Shown one piece after another: positions 26,907 to 35,293 of a stretch of DNA of 64,000 nt (its first letter is position 1; the number at the start of each line of letters is the position of its first letter). Under the pieces are notes generated by a model. It was not told the origin of the DNA. It was given only the letters and a program-made list of their open reading frames with translations, and searched no databases. The position numbers and the translations under genes were made by a program. This DNA is from Sediminibacterium sp. (GTDB taxonomy: Bacteria; Bacteroidota; Bacteroidia; Chitinophagales; Chitinophagaceae): the NCBI RefSeq assembly GCF_030695065.1, contig NZ_JAUYTR010000009.1:295951-359950 (forward strand), given 5' to 3'.

Positions 26907-28412
26907 TTATTTTTGAGTAATGAGTTGTTGCTGTTCATTATCTAATCGCTTTGTAATAACAATAATTGCAGCTACTAAATAAAACAGCGTATTAGAAGGA
27001 AACTGTACTATAGCTTCTTGTGGATAATTTCCAACATGATAAGCAAATGCAACTAGAATCATTGCCAAACAAATGGATTTTAATGTTGGATCTTTAATCG
27101 TATAATAATTATTAATACCCTCTTTTAAAATAATAAACATTAAGGTACAAAAAACCAATAATCCCAGCCATCCTGCTTCTACTGCAACCCTAACATAACC
27201 ACTATCGGGAGGGAAATTTGCTAAAAATGAATTAGGAGAAAAACGCTTACCCCACATACCTGTTGAACCAAGTCCACCACCTAATGGATGACTCTGAATA
27301 AATGGTTGAATACGTTTCTGATTGATTTTTCGCACATTAAAAGAGGCGTCATCGGATGGTTTAAATGCAGTTTGAAATCGATAAATTGTTGGGTTACTGG
27401 TGGGCACAAATATTAAAGCTGCAAAACCAATTGCCCCTACTAAAGCCCCAATCATTACTTGCTTGTTAAACTTTAAAATTGAATACAGGGCCAAAGCAAC
27501 TGGCGGGAGAACATATGCACCTCTAGTACCAGAAAATAACATGGAAGTAAAACAGAGAAAAAGCGTTATACCCAATAATATTTTTGTCCGTTTCGAAAAC
27601 GGACCAGATAATAACCCTATACACATTAATCCACTTACCACCATATTATAAGAGAAAGCAACTGGATCAGTAAAAATGGAGAACTTTCTCCATTGCCCTC
27701 CAATAAAAAGCAATCCAGCAATTTCAGGATCAGAATACAACCAAGCTTCTTCGAAGGAAGTGAAACCAATAAACTGTTGCTTATATGCATATAATGCGGC
27801 AATTACTGATAGTCCAAGCCATACCTTTAGTACTAATTTTAAAAACTGAATAGTTCTAATATTGTATAAGAAAACAAAAAAAGTAAGCATGATTACTGCA
27901 ACTGAACGTACAGTATAAACCCAAGCCAATTTAGATTCTGCTGTTGGATTAATTACTTCAATGAAGTTGTACAAAATCCATATGATAATAATAACACTAA
28001 TTGGGCCCTTAAATAGCGCCCAATTTGACTGCTTTTTCTGTTGAATAAATATACCTAGAATTAATAAAACTTCCATCCCATCCATCAAAGTACCTAAAGG
28101 GAAGTCAATTATATTCATCCTACCAATAAACATGATAAAATATGCTGCTACAATAAAAGTTAGTACCCCAAATTCAGGATAAAATATAATCCCGGCAACA
28201 AATGGAATACCAATCATTAAGAGTACCAATAAAACACCAGGCACCATCCCTAATTTTGCAACAACTATTGAAAAAAATATTGCCGCCCCAATAAAAATCA
28301 ACAACCCAAAGGGGCCGCCCATTTTATTGACAAGAAAAAAATCATGAAGTACGGCAAGCAATCCCCTCTTCTTTTTATTTTGTCCTATCGGTATTTGAAA
28401 AGGTTCTTCCAT
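26907..28412 (-). CDS. O-antigen ligase/polymerase-like membrane protein (Wzy/WaaL type)
   Basis: 501-aa protein with about 10-12 membrane helices and one large periplasmic loop (about residues 350-410) holding RIQPFIQSHPLGGGLGSTG, like the Wzy_C motif region around the catalytic His of O-antigen ligases and polymerases. The SGTRGAYVLPPVALAL segment is also typical. In this locus it most likely polymerises lipid-linked repeat units, though ligase activity cannot be excluded. Its ATG overlaps by one base the stop of a 49-aa gene (TAATG), suggesting coupling. Confidence 0.87.
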   Translation of the reverse strand: MEEPFQIPIGQNKKKRGLLAVLHDFFLVNKMGGPFGLLIFIGAAIFFSIVVAKLGMVPGVLLVLLMIGIPFVAGIIFYPEFGVLTFIVAAYFIMFIGRMNIIDFPLGTLMDGMEVLLILGIFIQQKKQSNWALFKGPISVIIIIWILYNFIEVINPTAESKLAWVYTVRSVAVIMLTFFVFLYNIRTIQFLKLVLKVWLGLSVIAALYAYKQQFIGFTSFEEAWLYSDPEIAGLLFIGGQWRKFSIFTDPVAFSYNMVVSGLMCIGLLSGPFSKRTKILLGITLFLCFTSMLFSGTRGAYVLPPVALALYSILKFNKQVMIGALVGAIGFAALIFVPTSNPTIYRFQTAFKPSDDASFNVRKINQKRIQPFIQSHPLGGGLGSTGMWGKRFSPNSFLANFPPDSGYVRVAVEAGWLGLLVFCTLMFIILKEGINNYYTIKDPTLKSICLAMILVAFAYHVGNYPQEAIVQFPSNTLFYLVAAIIVITKRLDNEQQQLITQK

Positions 28413-28561
28413 TATAGAAACAATAATTTAACAAAGAAATAGTACACACTTACACCAGCAAGAGCAAGGGCAGCCAACCTAGTTAAATAGTCTAACCGTT
28501 GTTGGTCATATACTTCTTGCTCCTCTTTTGTAAGTCTTTTAGTAGCTGGCTTTGTCTTCAT
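28412..28561 (-). CDS. 49-aa single-helix membrane protein coupled to the Wzy-like gene
   Basis: Short gene read from the sequence: a charged N-terminus (MKTKPATKRLTKEEQEVYDQ) followed by one helix (LAALALAGVSVYYFFVKLLFL). Its TAA overlaps the ATG of the polymerase/ligase-like gene by one base. The positive N-terminus predicts an N-in orientation with nearly the whole soluble part in the cytoplasm. Function unknown; a small partner of the polymerase is the simplest positional inference. Confidence 0.65.
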   Translation of the reverse strand: MKTKPATKRLTKEEQEVYDQQRLDYLTRLAALALAGVSVYYFFVKLLFL

Positions 28562-28593
28562 TCTAATTTATTCAAAGAATAATAAAGTTATTC

Positions 28594-29352
28594 CTATTTA
28601 GGTATAAAAAAGTAATTCAAAGATTGCTGACCTGTGTAATCTATTAATTTCTTATTGCTGATTATTTTAACAGAGTAACCTAAATTCTGCATTAATTCAA
28701 TACAAGCTTTTTTACGGGCATTATCCCATAATTCTGCCATCACGATAGGCTTATATAATTTTATTAATCCAATAGTGCCCTGCAATACAAAGAACTCGAA
28801 ATTTTCTACATCTACTTTTATACCAGTTACCGGATATTCAATCTTTCCAATTAAATCAGCATCTAAAGAAACCATTTGAACTTGTTCTTCTAAAAAATTA
28901 GTCAACAAATTAGCATCTTCTCTTTCTACCGCAACATCAATAAAACTCAACCCTTGTTTTTTCACCCCACTAATGATTGGTGTTTTAATAGTAACCATGT
29001 CATTGGTATTGCCAAGTGCTAATTGTTTTACCAACACATTTTGAACCTTAAAAAACCGAACAACTTTTGTAATTATTGATGACAAAAGTGAAACTGGCTC
29101 ATAGGCAATAATGGAATAGTTCGGGAACTCTTTGGCAAAAATAACCGTGGTATATCCAACATTCGCTCCTGCGTCTATAATGGTGGAGGGTTGATTTGAT
29201 TTAACTAATTCAATGAAAATATTGAAATCGGCATCATCTCTTAAGAGACGATATTTTAATGTTCTATAAATACTAAAAACAAACAAATATGTCTGGTAAC
29301 CCAAAATTTTTTGAATAATTAGTTGAAGAAAACTTTTGAGTTTTTGTACCAT
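28594..29352 (-). CDS. FkbM family methyltransferase
   Basis: 252-aa SAM-dependent methyltransferase. The SAM-binding region STIIDAGANVGYTTVIFAKEF and the acidic strand-2 end IIAYEPVS are clear, followed by FkbM-type KVDVENFEFFVLQG. FkbM enzymes O-methylate sugars or polyketides; in this locus a sugar hydroxyl of the surface glycan is the likely target. It follows the GT2 gene at 29364 by 11 nt. Confidence 0.9.
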   Translation of the reverse strand: MVQKLKSFLQLIIQKILGYQTYLFVFSIYRTLKYRLLRDDADFNIFIELVKSNQPSTIIDAGANVGYTTVIFAKEFPNYSIIAYEPVSLLSSIITKVVRFFKVQNVLVKQLALGNTNDMVTIKTPIISGVKKQGLSFIDVAVEREDANLLTNFLEEQVQMVSLDADLIGKIEYPVTGIKVDVENFEFFVLQGTIGLIKLYKPIVMAELWDNARKKACIELMQNLGYSVKIISNKKLIDYTGQQSLNYFFIPK

Positions 29353-29363
29353 CTGAATATGCT

Positions 29364-30548
29364 TTATTTAGTATTCTTATCAGTATGAAAATGTTTGGTT
29401 GCTACTGAATGTTTATTGGCGTTTCGAACTTTTAGCAATGATAATACCTGATAAAAAATAAACTTTGGTATCCCCCAAAGTGACTTGTATATGCGTGCGT
29501 CCGTATTATTAATTGCAAGTGCCAAAATAAATCCAAGTACAAATATCACAAACCCCAATAACCAAATCATTGCAATAAAAGGATTGAAGATCAAATTCAA
29601 AAGCATACAAAATAAACCGATCAATAAAAAGATAAAAAGCGGCGGTCTTAAAAGTATTAGGCCGAATAAAAACATATTCCAGTCTAATTTGAGTATTCCT
29701 TTTCCAATTAATCCAAACCCAAATGAAAAGTATTTAAACCATGTATTAATCCATCTAGCTCTTTGATTAACCAACTGATCACTTTTAGAAGTTTTTTCAT
29801 CATACACAATTGCATTTGTAGCAAAAGCAATGCGATAGCCTCTTGATACAATTTCTTTCTGCAATATTTTATCAAAACCAGCTCCAGTTATATCTAGATG
29901 TGCTAAACAGTCTTTGTACAATTGAGTAGTAAAAGCCATTCCTGAACCAGCTAGTGTAGCTGATGAACCAACATTAAATAACACTTTCCCATCATAAAAA
30001 TGATAATAAATATCTCTAGCGCCATCTAAAGCAGCATAAAGTGTATCTAAATTTTTTGCGTCCCTTACTCCTTGAACTGCACTAAAACCTTGGTCAAATA
30101 ATTTATTTAATTCAATCAAGTAATTAGGATCAACCAAATTATCACTATCAATAATAGTTAACCTTTCGTGTTCCCTTTTAAATCGATTAATTGCATAAAA
30201 GTGAGAACGGGTATTACTAGACAATGTCTGTTCTGGCCTGAGAACAATTACACGATTATCATCAAACTTCAAATTGGTAATATCACACTTATCAGCAACA
30301 ATATAAATTAGATAATTACTATAATTAAGCTTTAATAAAGAAGCAACAACAGAAGGAATTAAAGTAGTTTGTTCATACGCAGTTACAATTATTGCATAAT
30401 CTGCTTCATTGGTAGAAATTAACTCCTTCTCTTTATTCAATTTGACAATTGCATAAAGCAACAATAGAAAAAACGGCAATATTAAGTTATACCCAATTGC
30501 TATTTGAAAAACATACCAAATCAAATTGATGATATCTTGAAAATTCAT
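29364..30548 (-). CDS. Glycosyltransferase family 2, membrane-bound
   Basis: 394-aa GT2 with an N-terminal helix (IAIGYNLILPFFLLLLYAIV), GT-A motifs YAIIVTAYEQTTLIPSVV, YIVADKCD and LTIIDSDNLVDPNYL (DxD), and RARWINTWFKYF, the Q/RxxRW acceptor-side motif of processive enzymes (VNQRARWINTW). Two C-terminal helices follow (about 290-355). It is probably a polymer- or repeat-unit-building enzyme at the inner membrane. It starts 14 nt after the Wzz/Wzc-like gene. Confidence 0.88.
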   Translation of the reverse strand: MNFQDIINLIWYVFQIAIGYNLILPFFLLLLYAIVKLNKEKELISTNEADYAIIVTAYEQTTLIPSVVASLLKLNYSNYLIYIVADKCDITNLKFDDNRVIVLRPEQTLSSNTRSHFYAINRFKREHERLTIIDSDNLVDPNYLIELNKLFDQGFSAVQGVRDAKNLDTLYAALDGARDIYYHFYDGKVLFNVGSSATLAGSGMAFTTQLYKDCLAHLDITGAGFDKILQKEIVSRGYRIAFATNAIVYDEKTSKSDQLVNQRARWINTWFKYFSFGFGLIGKGILKLDWNMFLFGLILLRPPLFIFLLIGLFCMLLNLIFNPFIAMIWLLGFVIFVLGFILALAINNTDARIYKSLWGIPKFIFYQVLSLLKVRNANKHSVATKHFHTDKNTK

Positions 30549-30562
30549 AGCAGGGCATTTAA

Positions 30563-32725
30563 TTATTTAGGAATCTTATTCAAGCGATTGATAATTAATT
30601 TATTCAAAGCCCATCCAGCAAATGTATCGCCCAAATCGTATAAGTATTGTACACTTTGTTTCTTGCCATTTTTTATAGTAGATCCTGCCGCAAATATTGC
30701 AACTACTTTATCTGCAAGTACAATCCATTCTCTAGACTTATTCAACTTATCCATAGCTGGGGCTTCAATAATGATAATATCAAATACATCTCTCAAGAAT
30801 GCTAACTTAGGCTTTACAATAGACTCATCACAAAATTCAAAAATAGAAGTATCTCCACCCCTATTTCCCAATACACTAACCCTGCCTTCCTTGATAATTT
30901 CAGAAAGAGTAATTCTATTTTTTAAATAGTCCTCTAAATAACAATTGGTACCAGTTGTTGCTGTAATAGTGGGTTGATCAAAGTTTCCATCTATGACTAA
31001 TACGCGCTTATTTACCATTGAATATGCATAAGCAAGGCCTAATGAAATCAAGGTTTTACCTTCGCCATCCGACAAGCTAGTAATCACTAGTTGCTTTTTG
31101 TGCCCCATTTCTCTTTCAATTTCAAAACGAAGTGATCGTAACAAATTTTTAAAAGCAATGGTGACTTTATTTCCCTCTCCATTCTTCCATAGATTAGTCA
31201 AATCTAACATTGAAGTGTTGATATAAGGAAGGTAGGCTAATACCGACAAATTAGTCTTATTGGCTAAATCTGTTGCGTTTTGAATACTATCATCTAGGTA
31301 GAAAATAACAAACAAGGCAGCTAAGCAAAATATGAAACTGATTATACCAGCTAATGCAACAAGTATTAATTTTTTTGACGGTTGAGCAGGTCCAGGCATT
31401 GCCATTTCAATTTGCCTCAATTGAACGGTCATACTCGACTCCAATGAAGTTTGATTAAACCTATTTTGAATATCAAGGTATTCTTTACCAGCAACATCTA
31501 CCAAGCCTTCGTAGTTCTGAATAAGTGCTTCATGGGGAACAAGCATGTCAAACTTTTCGTTAAGCCTTCTTAACTCATCAGAGAGTGGAGCTATACTGCT
31601 CTTAGATTGGTCTAATGCAATTTCTAAATTAAATCTTTGCTGTACCAATAATTGCTTATTGGCTAAAGGACTTACTAATAGCCGATCGGTAGATTGTAAA
31701 ACTTGCTGTTCTAATAATGCTTTTAATGAGTCTTGCTTTTGTTTGATTTTTGGATCAAAATTACTTTTCACTAAATCATTGGTAACTACACGGAGTCGTT
31801 CTCTTGTGGCTAAAACTGATTGATTAATATCTACCACTACACTTTCCAAATACCGCCGATCTTGGGGGCTAAACTTTTGGTCAATTCCTTTTATTGCTCC
31901 TTCATATGACTCAACATCTTTTTTTGCCACTTGAAGTCTTGATTCAAAATCGGCAATCTGCATATACAAGCTCTTGGCTTGTTCATTTAAATTTAAAACC
32001 CTATTTCTGATTTTATAATCACGCAATAAACGAGTTTTAGCCGATAAGGAATCAAACTTCTTTTTCATCAACATGTCTAAGAAGTTCACTGCTTTTTCTT
32101 GATTCCCTTTTATATAGCTAGAGTAAAAGTCAATAAATTCACTAATAAGGGTATTAATAACAAAAGCAGATAAAAATGGATTCTCCGACTCATACTCAAA
32201 GTCTATAAAGTCACTGTTATTAACTCTATAAATAAATACTTTTTTTTGTAATGTGGCTTCATCATATCCCATCGAAATGAGTAACTGATTAATCCCAAAC
32301 TGATCTTTATCAAACAAAGAAAGGGGTTGCTTTGAAGCAATATGCGCTTTAAACACTTCCAAAGCATGCGCCCGTGCTTCAGGTCCAATTTCTGTTACTA
32401 ACTTACTTAACGGTCGAAAAGGCTTGTTACTAGTTAAATCATGAACCATTAATTGAAATGAAACTTGATCAAAATTTCTTTTCAGCCTATTCATTTCAAT
32501 TAGGTTACTGAACTGTTGCGAAGCTTTGTTTTCATCCTGTCCACTATTTTTTTCTAGAAATTGTTGAGACTGATCTACCAAACCGGTGGATATTCTAGAT
32601 CGAGACTTAAAAGTATCCGGAAGCTTACGTACTAGAAAATAGGTTATAAAGACTGCTATCATTGGAACAATGACCAGTATATATTTCCTTTTGTATAGCA
32701 GTAATAAAAACTTCTGTAATTCCAT
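30563..32725 (-). CDS. Wzz/Wzc-like polysaccharide co-polymerase with ATPase domain
   Basis: 720-aa protein. TM1 (ILVIVPMIAVFITYFLV) and TM2 (LILVALAGIISFIFCLAALFV) flank a large periplasmic Wzz domain with coiled-coil stretches (about 200-430). The C-terminal MinD-like cytoplasmic domain has Walker A SLSDGEGKTL (K557) and Walker A' RVLVIDGNFDQ (D579). The Walker B position reads IIIIEAPAMD, with E654 where BY-kinases normally have Asp. The C-terminus lacks the tyrosine cluster of Wzc/EpsB kinases. It probably sets chain length, but kinase activity is doubtful. It directly abuts the TolC-like gene stop. Confidence 0.9.
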   Translation of the reverse strand: MELQKFLLLLYKRKYILVIVPMIAVFITYFLVRKLPDTFKSRSRISTGLVDQSQQFLEKNSGQDENKASQQFSNLIEMNRLKRNFDQVSFQLMVHDLTSNKPFRPLSKLVTEIGPEARAHALEVFKAHIASKQPLSLFDKDQFGINQLLISMGYDEATLQKKVFIYRVNNSDFIDFEYESENPFLSAFVINTLISEFIDFYSSYIKGNQEKAVNFLDMLMKKKFDSLSAKTRLLRDYKIRNRVLNLNEQAKSLYMQIADFESRLQVAKKDVESYEGAIKGIDQKFSPQDRRYLESVVVDINQSVLATRERLRVVTNDLVKSNFDPKIKQKQDSLKALLEQQVLQSTDRLLVSPLANKQLLVQQRFNLEIALDQSKSSIAPLSDELRRLNEKFDMLVPHEALIQNYEGLVDVAGKEYLDIQNRFNQTSLESSMTVQLRQIEMAMPGPAQPSKKLILVALAGIISFIFCLAALFVIFYLDDSIQNATDLANKTNLSVLAYLPYINTSMLDLTNLWKNGEGNKVTIAFKNLLRSLRFEIEREMGHKKQLVITSLSDGEGKTLISLGLAYAYSMVNKRVLVIDGNFDQPTITATTGTNCYLEDYLKNRITLSEIIKEGRVSVLGNRGGDTSIFEFCDESIVKPKLAFLRDVFDIIIIEAPAMDKLNKSREWIVLADKVVAIFAAGSTIKNGKKQSVQYLYDLGDTFAGWALNKLIINRLNKIPK

Positions 32726-33475
32726 TTACTTTATCTCTTCCAATTTTTTCCCAACTAATTCTTCTAATGTGGTCTTAGCAATTAAAACTGTGCTTTCCGC
32801 ATCAATTATTTTTTGCTTCTGATCGGCATTTTGAATCATTAGTTTTGTATAATTCTCCAATGTTTCCTCCCCCCTTTCGTATTTAAATTTTATCTGTTTA
32901 AACAATGCTTCAATATCAATGGCGTTCTGATTTTGCACCCTTAATACACTTAAAGCTTGCATATACCTAAAATACCTATTTTTCACGTCTGTTTCTAAGG
33001 TTATTACATATTGGTCAGCAGTTAATTGGGCTATTGCCAATTCTTCTCGTGATTGCTTGATAAGGGTGGGTTTCTGGATAATATTGCTAAAATTGATGAA
33101 CAGACCAATTTGAACCCCAGTTAATGTAGCATTGGTTAATGTAACAGAAGTGCTAGGGCTATAAAAAGCGGATAATGTAAAAAAATCAAACCAGGAAAGT
33201 TTGGCTTTTTTAAGATTATAATTGGCAAAATTGACCTTCCGCAAATTTGCCGCCATCAAAGGATAATTTTGTTTTGCGGAATAAATAAGTTTCTCTAAAA
33301 AGGGGTAAGACAATTCTGGAATCATAGACTCTTGAGCAGAAGATTCCTTTGTATTGAGTAACAACAAACAAGCAAATAGTAAACTAAGGCAACCCTTTTT
33401 AGAGGCATGAAACAAATAACCGAATTTAGAATACGGTGAAAAGGCATTATTTATATCTAAACCAATGATTTTCAT
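32726..33475 (-). CDS. Half-length TolC-like outer-membrane/periplasmic protein
   Basis: 249-aa secreted protein: a signal segment (KGCLSLLFACLLLLNTKESSAQ) after a 25-residue leader, then one TolC-type unit. It has helix (KLIYSAKQNYPLMAANLRKV), beta strands (SPSTSVTLTNATLTGVQIGL), and long helices (LIKQSREELAIAQLTADQYV; QKQKIIDAESTVLIAKTTLEELVGKK). Ordinary TolC proteins contain two such units in about 430-480 residues, so this is half size. The next gene, encoding the Wzz/Wzc-like protein, begins at the next base. A role in polysaccharide export is inferred from position. Confidence 0.75.
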   Translation of the reverse strand: MKIIGLDINNAFSPYSKFGYLFHASKKGCLSLLFACLLLLNTKESSAQESMIPELSYPFLEKLIYSAKQNYPLMAANLRKVNFANYNLKKAKLSWFDFFTLSAFYSPSTSVTLTNATLTGVQIGLFINFSNIIQKPTLIKQSREELAIAQLTADQYVITLETDVKNRYFRYMQALSVLRVQNQNAIDIEALFKQIKFKYERGEETLENYTKLMIQNADQKQKIIDAESTVLIAKTTLEELVGKKLEEIK

Positions 33476-33580
33476 AAAGATTAAAGATAAATAATATAGT
33501 TAAAACCAAGGCCTTAGATATCCCCACTTTATTCAATAAATGAATAAAAAAACAAGAAGTTAAAAGAAATCAGCAAAAGC

Positions 33581-34777
33581 TTACACAGATTCTTTTTGTA
33601 ATAACGCGGGTATCGTTCTTAGAATCAATTTAATATCGTACCAAAAACTATGATTTTCTGCGTATTTGTTATCTAACATTAATCTTTCTTCTTCAGACAT
33701 TTCTCCCTTTCCTCTTTTCTCAACTTGCCATAATCCAGTAATCCCAGCTGGTGCCATAAAACGCATAGCATATTTATCGGTAGTCAATTTTTCAGCTTCA
33801 TACAAAGGCAAAGGCCTATTTCCGACTATGCTCATATCACCAATAATCACATTCCATAACTGAGGTAATTCATCAATACTGCTATTTCGAATGAACTTAC
33901 CTACTTTGGTAATTCGAGGGTCGTCTTTTAATTTAAAAAAGGCTGACCCTGCTTTTGCCTTTCTATTTTCACTGTATTGTTTTTCGCACCATTGAATCGT
34001 ATCAGAATAAATAGGGAACCTACATCCTGTTCCAGCTGCTTTACACTCATCGCATAAATACTCCTCTTCTTCGGCTTTAGCAATTGTATCATCAGCGCTA
34101 GGTGCATATTGATTTAAATGCTTCAAATCCTTCAAACGCTTGTCGGCATTCACATACATAGACCTAAACTTATAAAACTTAAACGTTCTATAACCAGAAC
34201 CTACCCTTAATGCATAATAAAAAATAGGACCTTTCGACTCTAACCTCAGCAAAATACAAATAATGAGTAGAAGTGGAGAAAGCATTAACAATGCTAAGCC
34301 AGCAAAGAAAATATCAAAAACCCTTTTTATAAATGGGGTTTTATATTTATGAAAATCTAATACATTATTGGTATGTTTTAATTGACTCCATTTATCAATC
34401 AAAAAAGGGATTCTTATTTCAATATTTTCTTTTTTAATGGGTAGCTTAAAAACATCTGCAACACCCGCTTTTAAAGTCATTTTGACGGTGCTTTCACTTA
34501 ATTGCTGACTAATTAAAAAAAAGGGAACTGCTATATTCTTCTTACTTACTAAGGTTTCCAATAATGAGATGCCCCCAGTACCTAAGACTTCGCTTTGCGA
34601 AACAATGGCTACAAGATTGAATTTATTTTTTTCCCAATCAGCAAAAAAAAGAAGAGGGTTAGCAAATCTTTTGAGTTCTCTTCCTCCCAAATTTGCTTGT
34701 GAAAAAATACTAAATATAATGTCATCACAATTGAGAAGTACAATAACTTGATCTTGGGGAGGTAGTTGGGTGTTCAT
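33581..34777 (-). CDS. Priming sugar transferase with N-terminal pseudo-receiver domain
   Basis: 398-aa fusion. Residues 10-125 look like a CheY receiver with D18/D19 and K111 retained, but S60/Q61 occupy the phosphoacceptor position. Residues 145-398 are a bacterial sugar transferase: KRVFDIFFAGLALLMLSPLL (membrane hairpin), YKFRSMYVNAD, DDPRITKVGKFIR, DELPQLWNVIIGDMSIVGNRP. These enzymes attach the first sugar phosphate to undecaprenyl phosphate. Between the two catalytic blocks is an extra segment of about 50 residues with C242, C245, C252 and C264. It is 18 nt downstream of a stand-alone receiver gene. Sugar specificity unknown. Confidence 0.88.
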   Translation of the reverse strand: MNTQLPPQDQVIVLLNCDDIIFSIFSQANLGGRELKRFANPLLFFADWEKNKFNLVAIVSQSEVLGTGGISLLETLVSKKNIAVPFFLISQQLSESTVKMTLKAGVADVFKLPIKKENIEIRIPFLIDKWSQLKHTNNVLDFHKYKTPFIKRVFDIFFAGLALLMLSPLLLIICILLRLESKGPIFYYALRVGSGYRTFKFYKFRSMYVNADKRLKDLKHLNQYAPSADDTIAKAEEEEYLCDECKAAGTGCRFPIYSDTIQWCEKQYSENRKAKAGSAFFKLKDDPRITKVGKFIRNSSIDELPQLWNVIIGDMSIVGNRPLPLYEAEKLTTDKYAMRFMAPAGITGLWQVEKRGKGEMSEEERLMLDNKYAENHSFWYDIKLILRTIPALLQKESV

Positions 34778-34795
34778 TGTAGCAATTTGGTGAAA

Positions 34796-35191
34796 TTATT
34801 TTCTAATCCTACGTAAAACCACTCTAAGTCTTGCTTCGAGTTCTTTTGGATTGAAGGGTTTTACTAGGTAATCATCTGCTCCTGCTTCCAAACATTGAAT
34901 AATCATTTCTGAGCTTTCTTCACCAGACAGAATAATAATTGGAATAGCATTAAAAAAATCACTAGCACGAAGTTGCTTAGTTAATGCAAGCCCCCCCATA
35001 ACTGGAGTATTTAAATCGGAGATTATTAAATCTGGCACATTACCCTGTTGTAAAAAAGCCATTGCATCAACCCCATCTTTAAATATTTCTACTTGATAAT
35101 GGGTACTTAAATATTTTTTTAAAATCAATTGCATGGTCATCTCATCTTCAACCACAACAATTTTTAAAGTATCAGAATCGGTGAATGCCAT
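34796..35191 (-). CDS. Single-domain response regulator next to the sugar transferase
   Basis: 131-aa complete receiver: acidic residues E15-D16-E17 (VVVEDEM), phosphoacceptor D59 (IISDLNTPVMGG), S89 (ILSGEES) and K111 (LVKPFNP). There is no output domain. It is the first gene of the minus-strand arm of the polysaccharide locus and lies 18 nt upstream of the pseudo-receiver sugar transferase, so the two are almost certainly co-transcribed. It probably relays a kinase signal to polysaccharide priming; no kinase is in the window. Confidence 0.93.
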   Translation of the reverse strand: MAFTDSDTLKIVVVEDEMTMQLILKKYLSTHYQVEIFKDGVDAMAFLQQGNVPDLIISDLNTPVMGGLALTKQLRASDFFNAIPIIILSGEESSEMIIQCLEAGADDYLVKPFNPKELEARLRVVLRRIRK

Positions 35192-35293
35192 ATTTTAAAA
35201 TTTTGCTAATGTAAGAAATCTAAATATATTTAAATATGTAATAAGCGAATTTATATAGTTTTTATTCATTCTGATGCTTAATTTTTAAAATTC

